Both the position numbers and the translations under genes were made by a program. Shown here piece by piece: positions 40,310-48,705 of a DNA stretch of 64,000 nt. The notes beneath the pieces are model-generated. The model ran no database searches and had not been told where the DNA came from. It worked only from the letters and a program-made list of their open reading frames with translations. This DNA is from Bacteroides ovatus (GTDB lineage Bacteria > Bacteroidota > Bacteroidia > Bacteroidales > Bacteroidaceae), in assembly GCF_001314995.1 (NCBI RefSeq), contig NZ_CP012938.1:3410001-3474000 (forward strand). The letters run 5' to 3'. Every line of letters begins with the position of its first letter. Positions within the stretch are counted from its first letter, which is position 1.

Positions 40310-40781
40310 CTTTTTTCGAAGAGTCTACATTTTCATCCATCTCGAAGTCTTTATCCATCCCGAAGTCACCCCTGTTAAAGAAGTCGTCTCTACCCCAGGG
40401 ACCGAATCCCATTTTCTTCCTTTTATTAATAAACTCCTTGCGTTGTTCCGGAGTCATCTTCATCCATTTCTCACGAACCGGATTCATTCCTCTTCCGGGC
40501 ATTCCAGGCATCCCTCCTCCGGGCCTCCCTCCTCTACGGCCAAAACCGAAACTTCCGAAAAGAATACGCATCAGGACGAGCAAGCCCAATGCCTGCCACA
40601 GACTAAGTGCAGGCAGACCAAAAATCACGGGCATCAGCCAATTCCACAATAACATGACTATTGCTCCTATTCCCGCAGCTACAACTAGCCAAAGAATTAC
40701 AAACACAAATGGATTTCTGAAAAAAGAAAACTTACCGCCACATCTTCCATGAAATCTTCTATTAAAACTTTTTGTTGCCAT
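40302..40781 (-). CDS. Small membrane protein upstream of the ECF sigma gene
   Basis: A 159-residue protein with a basic N-terminus, two hydrophobic segments (about 24-46 and 50-76), then a glycine/arginine/proline-rich stretch (RRGGRPGGGMPGMPGRG) and an acidic, charged C-terminal tail with MTPEQRKEFINKRKK, which resembles the Spy/CpxP-type helices. No known domain is certain. It overlaps the ECF sigma gene and could be its membrane-bound regulator, although anti-sigma genes more often lie downstream. There is no catalytic motif. Confidence 0.7.
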   Translation of the reverse strand: MATKSFNRRFHGRCGGKFSFFRNPFVFVILWLVVAAGIGAIVMLLWNWLMPVIFGLPALSLWQALGLLVLMRILFGSFGFGRRGGRPGGGMPGMPGRGMNPVREKWMKMTPEQRKEFINKRKKMGFGPWGRDDFFNRGDFGMDKDFEMDENVDSSKKDE

Positions 40782-40871
40782 TATACTTCATTTTTTTAAT
40801 TCATCATTCTTATTAGTTAAAAGAGCCCTCTACTCTTATAGACAATCGAGATGAAGAAATATTTTATGAAG

Positions 40872-41062
40872 TTACAAAAAAAATAATAGTACCTGCAATT
40901 TTTTGTATAATTGCAACGATCCATACAGTAGTTTCACCGGTTGTTGATGTTCCCGGTCCCGGTTATTCAGTAACATACTACGAGTAGAAAAAAGATAATC
41001 CGATTTTACTTCCTGATTTTCATACAGATTCTTTTCAGCCAACAGGTACAGCAAGTAGTCTG
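40872..41062 (-). pseudogene. Out-of-frame C-terminal part of the 41006-41437 gene
   Basis: In another frame than the gene above it, the stretch GADYLLYLLAEKNLYENQEV and onward to the stop at 40872 reads like protein: balanced composition, amphipathic and no stop for more than 60 codons. It continues the upstream frame exactly if one G is added to the run GGGG at 41066-41063. This supports a one-base deletion, or a sequencing error, in that run. Confidence 0.5.
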
Positions 41063-41437
41063 CCCCAAGACGAGTTCTTTTTCCAACTTCCGCAATCGGT
41101 CACATTGTTTCAACCATTTGATTTGTAAGGTATCATAAAGGATTCCGGCTGCTTTATATCTTGTGATTTCTTTGTCTTGTTTGCCTAAAAGTGATAGGTA
41201 TATTGAACAAAGTTTTGATTTATCTATGCAATATCGTTCCAGTTTTTCGATATACATCAAAGTAGCCCCTCTTTCATTTCGACTCATAAACTCCTGAACA
41301 CTGTCATCACTGATGATGTCGATGCCCGGTCTTTCGTAGTCCACAGTGATTTCTCGCATCTCTATCAAGACCCAGATATATTCTGTCTCGAATCCGTACT
41401 TTGCAGCTGCCTCTTCTATACTAATCCATTGTGCCAT
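41006..41437 (-). CDS. Hypothetical protein, helix-turn-helix-like N-terminus, frameshifted
   Basis: A 143-residue product as read. The N-terminus (MAQWISIEEAAAKYGFETEYIWVLIEMREI) resembles the excisionase/MerR-like helix-turn-helix found in Bacteroides hypothetical proteins; the middle is helical (LEKLERYCIDKSKLCSIYLSLLG). The last 22 residues are unusually cysteine-rich (TTCCTCW) and look like out-of-frame sequence: a single-G change at 41063-41066 would replace them with a longer, more protein-like tail. Function unknown. It probably acts, or once acted, in the cytoplasm. Confidence 0.6.
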   Translation of the reverse strand: MAQWISIEEAAAKYGFETEYIWVLIEMREITVDYERPGIDIISDDSVQEFMSRNERGATLMYIEKLERYCIDKSKLCSIYLSLLGKQDKEITRYKAAGILYDTLQIKWLKQCDRLRKLEKELVLGQTTCCTCWLKRICMKIRK

Positions 41438-42007
41438 AGCGTTTGTTTTTTCATGTGTGATACAAATAAGGGATGAATAATATTTTATTCATGTATATTA
41501 GTACAACGGGCATCCACGCTTTTTGCAGTCCGCCGATTGGCTAGGTTAAAATTGGGGCAATTTATTACTGGCCGAATACAAGAAAGACGTAGATGCTGCT
41601 GTACCATTATCCGATTTCAAGGCTAGCTACACCCTCCAGAGAACAATGATGACAGCAGACACCCACGTCAATCGTTTATATATAACACATCTCTTACGAA
41701 TATGTTGATATACACCGTTCACGTGGAGTATCTACCGTATCATCTCCCTCTGTTTGAATTAGCTATTTCTGAAATCGAGAGATAATACGCTTTTACTCCA
41801 TATAGGAAATAAAAACCGCTTCCTGCCTGTTCCATCACGCTGATGGGCTGAAAGCGTACGGCAAAGATATATGTTTTTTTTGAAACGCAGTCGAAATATG
41901 GAAATAAATACTGGAAGTTATGTATTAAAATGAATCTGACAAAAGACGACTCTACTTCTCATTCTTGATTACTGAAATATCTCTCACAAATAAAAGTTAT
42001 AGCAGTT
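41438..42007. other. Intergenic region with a possible gene remnant
   Basis: No intact gene. A small palindrome (ATGAATAA/TTATTCAT, 41473-41492) lies just upstream of the hypothetical gene. At about 41547-41699 the plus strand is open for 50 codons without a start, with protein-like composition (AEYKKDVDAAVPLSDFKASY), possibly a fragment of a lost gene. An isolated -7 match TATCTTTG lies on the minus strand at 41869-41862. Otherwise I see nothing. Confidence 0.4.
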
Positions 42008-42116
42008 TTTACTCTCACACTCTCACCCATTGGTTCAATCCCTTTATTCATCGGCATTACAGGTGTGGGAGTAAAGGTAAGGGCATGGTGAGGGTAACTT
42101 TTTACCCTCACCATGC
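42008..42116. repeat. Two adjacent hairpins in the aspA 3' region
   Basis: First, TTTACTCTCACAC (42008-42020) pairs with 42063-42075 over 13 bp with one mismatch. Second, 42083-42097 and 42102-42116 form a perfect 15-bp stem with a 4-nt loop. Neither is followed by a clear T-run on the plus strand. The pair lies right before the phased GTTTCA array and may be part of the same structured element. Confidence 0.7.
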
Positions 42117-42163
42117 AACAGGTTTCTCCATACGAAAGTTCCAGTCCAATAGTACGAATTTTA

Positions 42164-42284
42164 GTTTCATATAGTGAAACTAAAAGTTTCTCGGTGTGAA
42201 ACCAATAGTTTCAAGCTTTGAAACAAAGTGTTTCAAACCTATAAACAAAGAGTTTCAAGCGTATGAAACAAATTGAAACTGCCG
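42164..42284. repeat. GTTTCA/TGAAAC array phased at 11 bp
   Basis: Hexamers start at 42164 GTTTCA, 42175 TGAAAC, 42186 GTTTCT, 42197 TGAAAC, 42208 GTTTCA, 42219 TGAAAC, 42230 GTTTCA, 42241 ATAAAC (degenerate), 42252 GTTTCA, 42264 TGAAAC (shifted by 1) and 42274 TGAAAC. The period is 11 bp with strictly alternating orientation over most of the array, so the unit is a 22-bp inverted repeat with 5-bp spacers. The array is downstream of aspA in a gene-free region. Confidence 0.92.
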
Positions 42285-42415
42285 TTAACCAAAAATCAGG
42301 TTACTTATTAATAGGATTAAGAAGTCAAAACAGTCAACCTAAATCCGGACGAGACAATATAATATCCTAAAAGATTAGCAATTATTTCCATATCGAATAA
42401 AAGCAGTACATCATC

Positions 42416-42455
42416 AAAAATCGCCGGAACAGATCAATGATCTGCCCGGCGATTT
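42416..42455 (-). terminator. Intrinsic terminator after aspA
   Basis: AAATCGCCGG (42418-42427) pairs with CCGGCGATTT (42446-42455), with a further inner AGATCA/TGATCT stem; on the minus strand a T-run follows. It lies 37 bp past the aspA stop codon. Confidence 0.87.
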
Positions 42456-42491
42456 CTCATCTTAAACCAATCTCCACTTACTATATATCAA

Positions 42492-43925
42492 TCAACGATT
42501 CGGGTGAATGTCCAACTTCACCGGTTTTATCATATTTTCAGGTTTTAAGATAGTATCCAAGTCTTCTTTGGAAAGAATGTTATGTTCCAAAACAAGTTCA
42601 TAAACTCCCTTCCCGGTTTCCAATGCTTCTTTGGCTATTTTGGTAGAGTTCTTATATCCGATCACCGGATTCAGGGCTGTCACTACTCCAATGCTGTTAT
42701 GCACATCTCTCCGGCATTTTTCTTCATTAGCCGTAATGCCGTCGATGCATAAGGTGCGCAAAGTGTCAAAACCATTCATCAGTAAATCGGCGGACTCGAA
42801 ACAGCATTGTGCCATCACCGGCTCCATTGCATTCAGTTCCATTTGAGCTGCTTCACCGCTCATGGCCACACAAAGGTCATTTCCTATTACCTTGTAGGCC
42901 ACCTGGTTCATCACTTCAGGAATCACCGGATTCACTTTTCCGGGCATGATGGATGAGCCCGGCTGCATTGCCGGCAGATTGATTTCTCCCAATCCACAAC
43001 GCGGACCGGAAGCCAGCAACCGCAAGTCGTTACATATCTTATTCATTTTAACAGCAATACGCCTCATCACTCCCGAATAACCTACCATGCAGGAAGTGTC
43101 CGAAGTAGCTCCCACCAAATCGTCTGCCAGTTTGATATCCAATCCCGTAATCTTGCGCAAAGCGGCAATGCACTTCTCCGCATATTCCGGTTCGGCGGTG
43201 ATTCCTGTTCCGATGGCTGTTGCTCCCATATTGACTGCCAGAAAATCCTGTGCAGCAAAATCAAGGTTCTTTATTTCATGTGACAAAATACTTGCAAAGC
43301 CATTAAAGGTTTGCCCAAGAGTCATCGGTACGGCATCTTCCAATTGGGTACGCCCCATTTTGATGACATGTGCAAACTCATTCGCTTTCTTCCGGAAAGA
43401 CTCGATCAGAACCTCCAAATGCTTAACCAATTTCAAATGAGTATAATACAGTCCAATGTGAATGGCTGTAGGATAAGCATCGTTGGTAGATTGTGAACGG
43501 TTGACGTGATCGTTAGGCGAACAGAATTGATATTCTCCCCGCTGATGCCCCATCAGTTCCAATGCCCGGTTGGCAATCACTTCATTGGCATTCATGTTAG
43601 TGGTCGTACCGGCTCCTCCCTGAATCATATCTACGGGGAACTGCTCGTGATGCTTTCCTTCGAGTATTTCTTTACAGGCTCTCAAGATAGCATCCGCTTG
43701 TTCTTCAGTTAATAAGTCCAGTTCACGGTTGGCAATGGTGGCTCCCATCTTCGTAATGGCCAATGCCTGAATGAATAAAGGATATTCATTCAAATGAAAC
43801 TTGCTGATGCGAAAGTTTTCAATGCCACGGAGTGTCTGTACTCCATAGAGTGCACTTTCCGGCACTTCACGACTACCTATCAGGTCACTCTCTGTACGAG
43901 TTTTTTTTGATAAATTTTGTTCCAT
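42492..43925 (-). CDS. aspA: Aspartate ammonia-lyase
   Basis: Aspartase converts aspartate to fumarate and ammonia in the cytoplasm. The 477-residue protein has the fumarase/aspartase signature GSSIMPGKVNPV (the catalytic-loop serine is in this stretch), and GGAGTTTNMNANEVIANRALE and MGRTQLEDAVPMTLGQ typical of the aspartase subgroup. It is divergent from dcuB-ansB-porin, which supply and export its substrate and product relatives, so it very likely belongs to the same asparagine/aspartate catabolic set. Confidence 0.96.
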   Translation of the reverse strand: MEQNLSKKTRTESDLIGSREVPESALYGVQTLRGIENFRISKFHLNEYPLFIQALAITKMGATIANRELDLLTEEQADAILRACKEILEGKHHEQFPVDMIQGGAGTTTNMNANEVIANRALELMGHQRGEYQFCSPNDHVNRSQSTNDAYPTAIHIGLYYTHLKLVKHLEVLIESFRKKANEFAHVIKMGRTQLEDAVPMTLGQTFNGFASILSHEIKNLDFAAQDFLAVNMGATAIGTGITAEPEYAEKCIAALRKITGLDIKLADDLVGATSDTSCMVGYSGVMRRIAVKMNKICNDLRLLASGPRCGLGEINLPAMQPGSSIMPGKVNPVIPEVMNQVAYKVIGNDLCVAMSGEAAQMELNAMEPVMAQCCFESADLLMNGFDTLRTLCIDGITANEEKCRRDVHNSIGVVTALNPVIGYKNSTKIAKEALETGKGVYELVLEHNILSKEDLDTILKPENMIKPVKLDIHPNR

Positions 43926-44071
43926 ATCGGTTGTTTTATAGTAATAACGTTTTCGTTAGTTCTTATAATAACCAACCAGCGATGTTATTGTTTTAATAAA
44001 TATGCAAAAACTATTCAAAGACTTTTTTGTTGTAAATAGAAGAAAAAGAAAATACAAAGAGAAGAATCACT

Positions 44072-44079
44072 TATCTTTG
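44072..44079 (+). promoter_or_regulatory. -7 box for dcuB-ansB-porin
   Basis: TATCTTTG matches TAnnTTTG 24 bp before the ATG at 44104. This supports that start over an upstream ATG at 44002. A -33 match at the right spacing is lacking, which may mean activator dependence. Confidence 0.6.
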
Positions 44080-44103
44080 TTTTTGAACTTAAAACAGCAA
44101 TCT

Positions 44104-45414
44104 ATGATATTACAATTAGCATTTGTTCTGACAGCCATTATTATTGGCGCACGCCTGGGAGGTATCGGACTTGGCGTAATGGGAGGCGTAGGGTTGGCAA
44201 TACTCACGTTCGTTTTTGGTTTACAACCCACTGCGCCTCCCATCGACGTTATGTTAATGATTGCCGCCGTAATCTCTGCCGCTTCCTGTATGCAGGCAGC
44301 CGGAGGTTTGGACTATATGGTGAAACTGGCAGAACATTTGCTTCGTAAAAATCCTTCACACGTCACTCTGCTTAGTCCGCTGGTGACTTACCTCTTTACT
44401 TTTGTAGCCGGAACCGGACACGTGGCTTATTCCGTACTGCCGGTGATTGCAGAGGTTGCCACCGAAACAAAAATCCGTCCGGAACGTCCGTTGGGTATTG
44501 CCGTCATCGCTTCCCAGCAGGCCATTACAGCAAGTCCGATCTCTGCCGCTACCGTGGCACTTCTCGGACTTTTAGCCGGATTCGACATTACCCTGTTCGA
44601 CATTCTCAAAATTACGATTCCCGCCACCATCATCGGAGTGTTGGTAGGCGCCTTGTTTTCCATGAGAATCGGTAAGGAACTGGTGGAAGATCCCGAATAT
44701 CAGAAGAGATTGAAAGAAGGTTTATTCAACAATAAAAAGGTGGAGATTAAAAATGTCAAGAACAAACGTTCGGCAATGATTTCCGTTATCATCTTTATAT
44801 TGGCAACTGCTTTTATCGTGCTTTTCGGTTCTTTTGAAGGAATGCGCCCCAGTTTCCTGATTGATGGGGAAATTGTCACCTTGGGAATGTCTTCTATCAT
44901 CGAAATCGTGATGTTGTCGGCTGCCGCAATTATCCTGTTAGTAACGAAGACGGACGGGATCAAGGCAACGCAAGGTTCTGTATTTCCGGCAGGTATGCAG
45001 GCGGTGATTGCCATCTTCGGTATTGCCTGGATGGGAGATACCTTTCTTCAGGGAAATATGGGACAGTTGACTCTCTCTATCCAGGGAATTGTGCAACAAA
45101 TGCCGTGGTTGTTCGGTGTCGCCCTGTTTGTGATGTCTATCCTGCTATATAGCCAGGCTGCCACTGTACGGGCACTCGTCCCTCTGGGCATTGCGTTGGG
45201 GATTTCTCCTTATATGCTGATCGCTTTATTCCCGGCCGTGAACGGATATTTCTTTATTCCGAATTATCCTACCGTGGTGGCTGCAATTAATTTCGACCGT
45301 ACCGGGACAACAAAAATCGGCAAATATGTGTTGAATCATTCGTTCATGATGCCCGGTCTGGTATCGACCGTTGTGGCTATTGCACTAGGTTTGCTTTTTA
45401 TACAAATATTCTAA
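44104..45414 (+). CDS. dcuB: Anaerobic C4-dicarboxylate transporter (Dcu family)
   Basis: A 436-residue inner-membrane carrier of the DcuA/DcuB family, which exchanges aspartate, fumarate or malate for succinate under anaerobic conditions. The start at 44104 (MILQLAFVLTAIIIGARLGG) is the normal one; a 34-codon upstream extension is excluded because a promoter box lies in it. About ten hydrophobic segments are visible, with the family motif GTGHVAYSVLPVIAEVA and ASQQAITASPISAATVA. Whether it is DcuA- or DcuB-like is uncertain. It is followed after 35 bp by ansB. Confidence 0.9.
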   Translation: MILQLAFVLTAIIIGARLGGIGLGVMGGVGLAILTFVFGLQPTAPPIDVMLMIAAVISAASCMQAAGGLDYMVKLAEHLLRKNPSHVTLLSPLVTYLFTFVAGTGHVAYSVLPVIAEVATETKIRPERPLGIAVIASQQAITASPISAATVALLGLLAGFDITLFDILKITIPATIIGVLVGALFSMRIGKELVEDPEYQKRLKEGLFNNKKVEIKNVKNKRSAMISVIIFILATAFIVLFGSFEGMRPSFLIDGEIVTLGMSSIIEIVMLSAAAIILLVTKTDGIKATQGSVFPAGMQAVIAIFGIAWMGDTFLQGNMGQLTLSIQGIVQQMPWLFGVALFVMSILLYSQAATVRALVPLGIALGISPYMLIALFPAVNGYFFIPNYPTVVAAINFDRTGTTKIGKYVLNHSFMMPGLVSTVVAIALGLLFIQIF

Positions 45415-45449
45415 TAGATTCATATTATTAACCTAAACATCATTCAGTT

Positions 45450-46508
45450 ATGAAACAATTCAAAAGCTTTGGACTGGTAGTAGTCACACTACTGTTTTCC
45501 GTAACTATGGCATTCGCCGCAAAACCGAATATTCATATTCTTGCTACGGGAGGAACCATCGCGGGTACGGGAAGCTCGGCTACCGGAACCAGTTATACGG
45601 CAGGACAAGTTGCCATCGGTGCACTGCTCGACGCTGTGCCTGAAATTAAAGACATCGCCAACGTAACCGGAGAACAGATTGTCAAAATCGGTTCGCAGGA
45701 CATGAACGACCAGGTTTGGTTGACGCTTGCCAAGAAAATCAATGAACTACTGAAACGCCCGGACATTGACGGCATCGTGATTACTCACGGAACAGACACC
45801 ATGGAGGAAACTGCTTACTTCCTGAATCTGACTGTCAAGAGTGACAAACCGGTGGTATTAGTAGGCGCCATGCGTCCGTCTACCGCTCTAAGTGCCGACG
45901 GCCCGTTGAACCTTTACAATGCCGTTGTTACCGCAGCCGCAAAAGAATCGAAAGACAAAGGGGTATTGGTTGCCATGAACGGCCTGATCCTCGGAGCGCA
46001 GAGCACGGTTAAAATGAATACGGTCGACGTACAAACTTTCCAGGCTCCCAACTCCGGCGCACTGGGTTATGTACTGAACGGAAAAGTGTTCTACAACCAA
46101 GTAACGCTAAAAAAACATACTACCCAGTCCGTTTTTGATGTCACTCATCTGAACGCGCTTCCTAAAGTAGGTATCGTGTACAGCTATTCCAACATTGAGG
46201 CCGATATGGTAACTCCGATGCTTAGCAACGGGTACAAAGGCATCATCCACGCAGGAGTAGGAAACGGAAATATTCACCAGAACATCTTCCCGGTACTGAC
46301 GGATGCCCGCCAAAAAGGTATTCTTGTCGTTCGTTCTTCCCGTGTCCCGACCGGACCTACCACACTGGATGCAGAGGTGGACGACGCCAAATATCAGTTT
46401 GTGGCTTCGCAGGAACTGAACCCGCAGAAATCTCGTGTTTTGTTAATGCTTGCACTAACAAAAACTACAGACTGGAAACAGATTCAGCAATATTTCAACG
46501 AATACTAA
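45450..46508 (+). CDS. ansB: Type II L-asparaginase
   Basis: Periplasmic asparaginase that hydrolyses asparagine to aspartate and ammonia. The signal peptide covers residues 1-23 (ending AFA). The 352-residue protein has the first catalytic threonine in LATGGTIAGTG and the second in ITHGTDTMEETAYFL, with the expected lysine/aspartate region further on (GAMRPSTALSADGPLNLYNA). It lies between dcuB and the porin gene in one operon and would feed aspartate to the carrier. Confidence 0.95.
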   Translation: MKQFKSFGLVVVTLLFSVTMAFAAKPNIHILATGGTIAGTGSSATGTSYTAGQVAIGALLDAVPEIKDIANVTGEQIVKIGSQDMNDQVWLTLAKKINELLKRPDIDGIVITHGTDTMEETAYFLNLTVKSDKPVVLVGAMRPSTALSADGPLNLYNAVVTAAAKESKDKGVLVAMNGLILGAQSTVKMNTVDVQTFQAPNSGALGYVLNGKVFYNQVTLKKHTTQSVFDVTHLNALPKVGIVYSYSNIEADMVTPMLSNGYKGIIHAGVGNGNIHQNIFPVLTDARQKGILVVRSSRVPTGPTTLDAEVDDAKYQFVASQELNPQKSRVLLMLALTKTTDWKQIQQYFNEY

Positions 46509-46523
46509 AAACCTGACTTACTT

Positions 46524-47711
46524 ATGAAAAAATGGATATTCATGCTGCTCCTCGCGGGTAGCATACAGGGAATATATGCTCAAAAAACAGAGAAAAAGGA
46601 GAAATTCAATCCGAACACTCCCCTGTTTGAAGAGCTGACAGACGTGAAAAAGAAAACAGATAAATTCAATCTTTATCTGAATATGCAAGGGAGCTTTGAC
46701 GCTCATTTCCAGAATGGTTTTCAGGAGGGTGACTTTAATATGCACCAGCTTCGTATCGAAGCCAAAGGAAATATCAACAACTGGCTGTCTTACCGCTATC
46801 GTCAGCGCCTCAACCGCTCGAACGATGCAAACGGCATGATTGATAATCTCCCGACTTCTATCGACTATGCCGGAATCGGTATCAAGCTGAATGACCAGTT
46901 TAGTCTTTTTGCAGGAAAGCAATGTGCCGCATACGGTGGTATCGAGTTCGACCTGAATCCGATTGACATCTATCAATACAGTGATATGATTGATTACATG
47001 AGTAATTTCATGACCGGATTGAATGTGGGTTATAACATTACTCCCGAACAGCAGCTTAACTTGCAGATATTGAACAGCCGCAACAGTTCTTTCGATAATA
47101 CTTACGGAATCACAGAGGATGCCGAAGGCAATCTCCCCGATCTGAAATCGGGCAAAATGCCACTGGTTTATACATTGAACTGGAACGGTAATTTCAATAA
47201 TGTATTTAAAACCCGTTGGTCGGCTTCTGTTATGAACGAGGCCAAAAGTCACAATATGTATTATTATGCTTTAGGTAACGAGTTAAATCTTGGAAAATGG
47301 AATGCTTTTGTCGATTTCATGTATTCAAAAGAGGATATTGACCGCAAGGGAATCATTACCAGTATCGTAGGTCGTCCGGGCGGTCATAATGCTTTTGATG
47401 CGAACTATCTTTCGGTTGTTGCCAAATGTAATTACCGCTTTCTTCCGAAATGGAATGTTTTTGTGAAGGGTATGTACGAGACGGCTTCCGTAGGCAAGGC
47501 GTCCGAGGGAATAGAGAAGGGAAATTACCGTACTTCCTGGGGATATCTGGGCGGTATCGAATATTACCCGATGGAAACCAATCTGCACTTCTTTGTTACC
47601 TATGTAGGACGTTCGTATGATTTCACTTCCCGCGCCAAGGTGCTGGGACAGGAGAATTACAGTACTAACCGTATTTCTGTAGGATTTATCTGGCAGATGC
47701 CTGTATTCTAA
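46524..47711 (+). CDS. Outer membrane porin (Porin O/P-like)
   Basis: A 395-residue exported beta-barrel protein; signal peptide residues 1-19 (IYAQ). The rest consists of alternating strands with aromatic girdles (FNLYLNMQGSFDAHFQ, WLSYRYRQRLNRS, WGYLGGIEYYPM) and ends in PVF, the C-terminal phenylalanine needed for outer-membrane assembly. It fits the phosphate-selective porin O/P group, but here the operon (dcuB-ansB) suggests uptake of amino acids or C4 compounds. It lies 15 bp after ansB. The long antisense frame over its 5' half is a shadow. Confidence 0.88.
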   Translation: MKKWIFMLLLAGSIQGIYAQKTEKKEKFNPNTPLFEELTDVKKKTDKFNLYLNMQGSFDAHFQNGFQEGDFNMHQLRIEAKGNINNWLSYRYRQRLNRSNDANGMIDNLPTSIDYAGIGIKLNDQFSLFAGKQCAAYGGIEFDLNPIDIYQYSDMIDYMSNFMTGLNVGYNITPEQQLNLQILNSRNSSFDNTYGITEDAEGNLPDLKSGKMPLVYTLNWNGNFNNVFKTRWSASVMNEAKSHNMYYYALGNELNLGKWNAFVDFMYSKEDIDRKGIITSIVGRPGGHNAFDANYLSVVAKCNYRFLPKWNVFVKGMYETASVGKASEGIEKGNYRTSWGYLGGIEYYPMETNLHFFVTYVGRSYDFTSRAKVLGQENYSTNRISVGFIWQMPVF

Positions 47712-47743
47712 TTCTAAAGCAAGAAACCGAGCTGACAATAAAA

Positions 47744-47780
47744 AATACCCGATAGCTTCTTACAACAGTTATCGGGTATT
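47744..47780. terminator. Bidirectional terminator between porin and DUF2795 genes
   Basis: AATACCCGATA (47744-47754) pairs with 47770-47780 over 11 bp, with A- and T-rich sequence on both sides. It lies 32 bp past the porin stop and 23 bp past the stop of the opposing DUF2795 gene. Confidence 0.8.
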
Positions 47781-47803
47781 CTTATATGTTCGGTCTTTTT
47801 AAA

Positions 47804-48025
47804 TCAATACTCTTCCTCGTTAAAGAAGAAATCCTCCTTACTAGGATAATCCGGCCAAATATCTTCGATACTCTCATAGATTTCGCCCTCATCTTCCATC
47901 TCCTGGAGATTCTCAATAACTTCAAGAGGAGCACCCGAACGCATGGCATAATCAATCAATTCGTCCTTGGTTGCCGGCCAGGGAGCATCTTCAAGTTTTG
48001 ATGCAAGTTCCAATGTCCAATACAT
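47804..48025 (-). CDS. DUF2795 domain protein
   Basis: A 73-residue, strongly acidic cytoplasmic protein of the DUF2795 family, function unknown. The N-terminal half has the core WTLELASKLEDAPWPATKDELIDYAMRSGAP and the second half is acidic (EMEDEGEIYESIED, ending NEEEY). It is short and has no membrane segment. It has its own promoter inside the end of the upstream adenosyltransferase gene and a terminator behind, so it is probably monocistronic. Confidence 0.88.
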   Translation of the reverse strand: MYWTLELASKLEDAPWPATKDELIDYAMRSGAPLEVIENLQEMEDEGEIYESIEDIWPDYPSKEDFFFNEEEY

Positions 48026-48078
48026 AATCTTGAGTATTTAAAATGAATACTAAATTTGTCTCGTTTTCTATTTTTCGG

Positions 48079-48109
48079 CAAAAGTATAATAAAATCTATC
48101 ATTTCCAAC
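48079..48109 (-). promoter_or_regulatory. Promoter of the DUF2795 gene
   Basis: TACTTTTG at 48086-48079 matches TAnnTTTG, with GTTG at 48109-48106 as a 3-of-4 -33 match 19 bp upstream. The -33 element lies within the last codons of the adenosyltransferase gene. Confidence 0.6.
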
Positions 48110-48662
48110 TATTATCCCAAAATATTTCATTATTTTGCTCATCAAAATTAATTTTTCGGGATAATACAAACAAATAATCTGATAATCTGTTGACAAATGC
48201 TAATACTTCGGGAGAAATTGTACAAGTTTCGGATAAAGCCAGAATACGTCTCTCGGCTCTCCTGCAAATAGTACGGCAAACATGACAAACGGCTGCTCCA
48301 CGACTCCCGCCGGGAATGATGAAAGCGCAAAGTTCGGGCAGTTGTTCGTCCAGCCTATCAATCTCCCGCTCAATATTCTCCACGTTTTCAGGAGTTATGA
48401 TGCTGGCAGCCTTCAGTTGCGTTTTTTCCTGGTCGGTGGCCAGATGTGAACCGATGGCAAATAGCTTATGCTGAATACTCAAAATGAAATCACGGTCTGA
48501 TTCATCCTGCAGATAGGTATTCAACCATCCTAGATGAGAATTTAGTTCATCCACAGTTCCGTAAGCTTCCAGACGGATATGGGTCTTTGGAACGCGACTT
48601 CCGCCGACAAGACTGGTAGTTCCTTTATCTCCGGTCTTTGTATATACAAGGCTCTTTTTCAT
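48099..48662 (-). CDS. Cob(I)alamin adenosyltransferase, PduO type
   Basis: A 187-residue enzyme that attaches adenosyl from ATP to cob(I)alamin to make coenzyme B12. The N-terminal ATP-binding motif [12 protein letters not shown] with [24 protein letters not shown] is diagnostic of the PduO family; the helical C-terminal part contains [12 protein letters not shown], with the conserved arginines. Bacteroides import cobalamin and use it for methionine synthase and methylmalonyl-CoA mutase. It starts 43 bp after the methyltransferase-like gene. Confidence 0.94.
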   Translation of the reverse strand: MKKSLVYTKTGDKGTTSLVGGSRVPKTHIRLEAYGTVDELNSHLGWLNTYLQDESDRDFILSIQHKLFAIGSHLATDQEKTQLKAASIITPENVENIEREIDRLDEQLPELCAFIIPGGSRGAAVCHVCRTICRRAERRILALSETCTISPEVLAFVNRLSDYLFVLSRKINFDEQNNEIFWDNSWK

Positions 48663-48705
48663 AATCTTCTTTTTTACTTATTATAAGGTAAACGTACAAA
48701 GGTTC

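Noticed and set aside
42164..42284. CRISPR array or simple microsatellite
   Set aside because: The 11-bp step is too short for CRISPR, and linkers differ from row to row, so it is not a simple tandem duplication.
46518..47252. 244-codon frame antisense to the porin gene
   Set aside because: The sense strand encodes a clear signal peptide and beta-barrel; the antisense product is low in protein-like structure.
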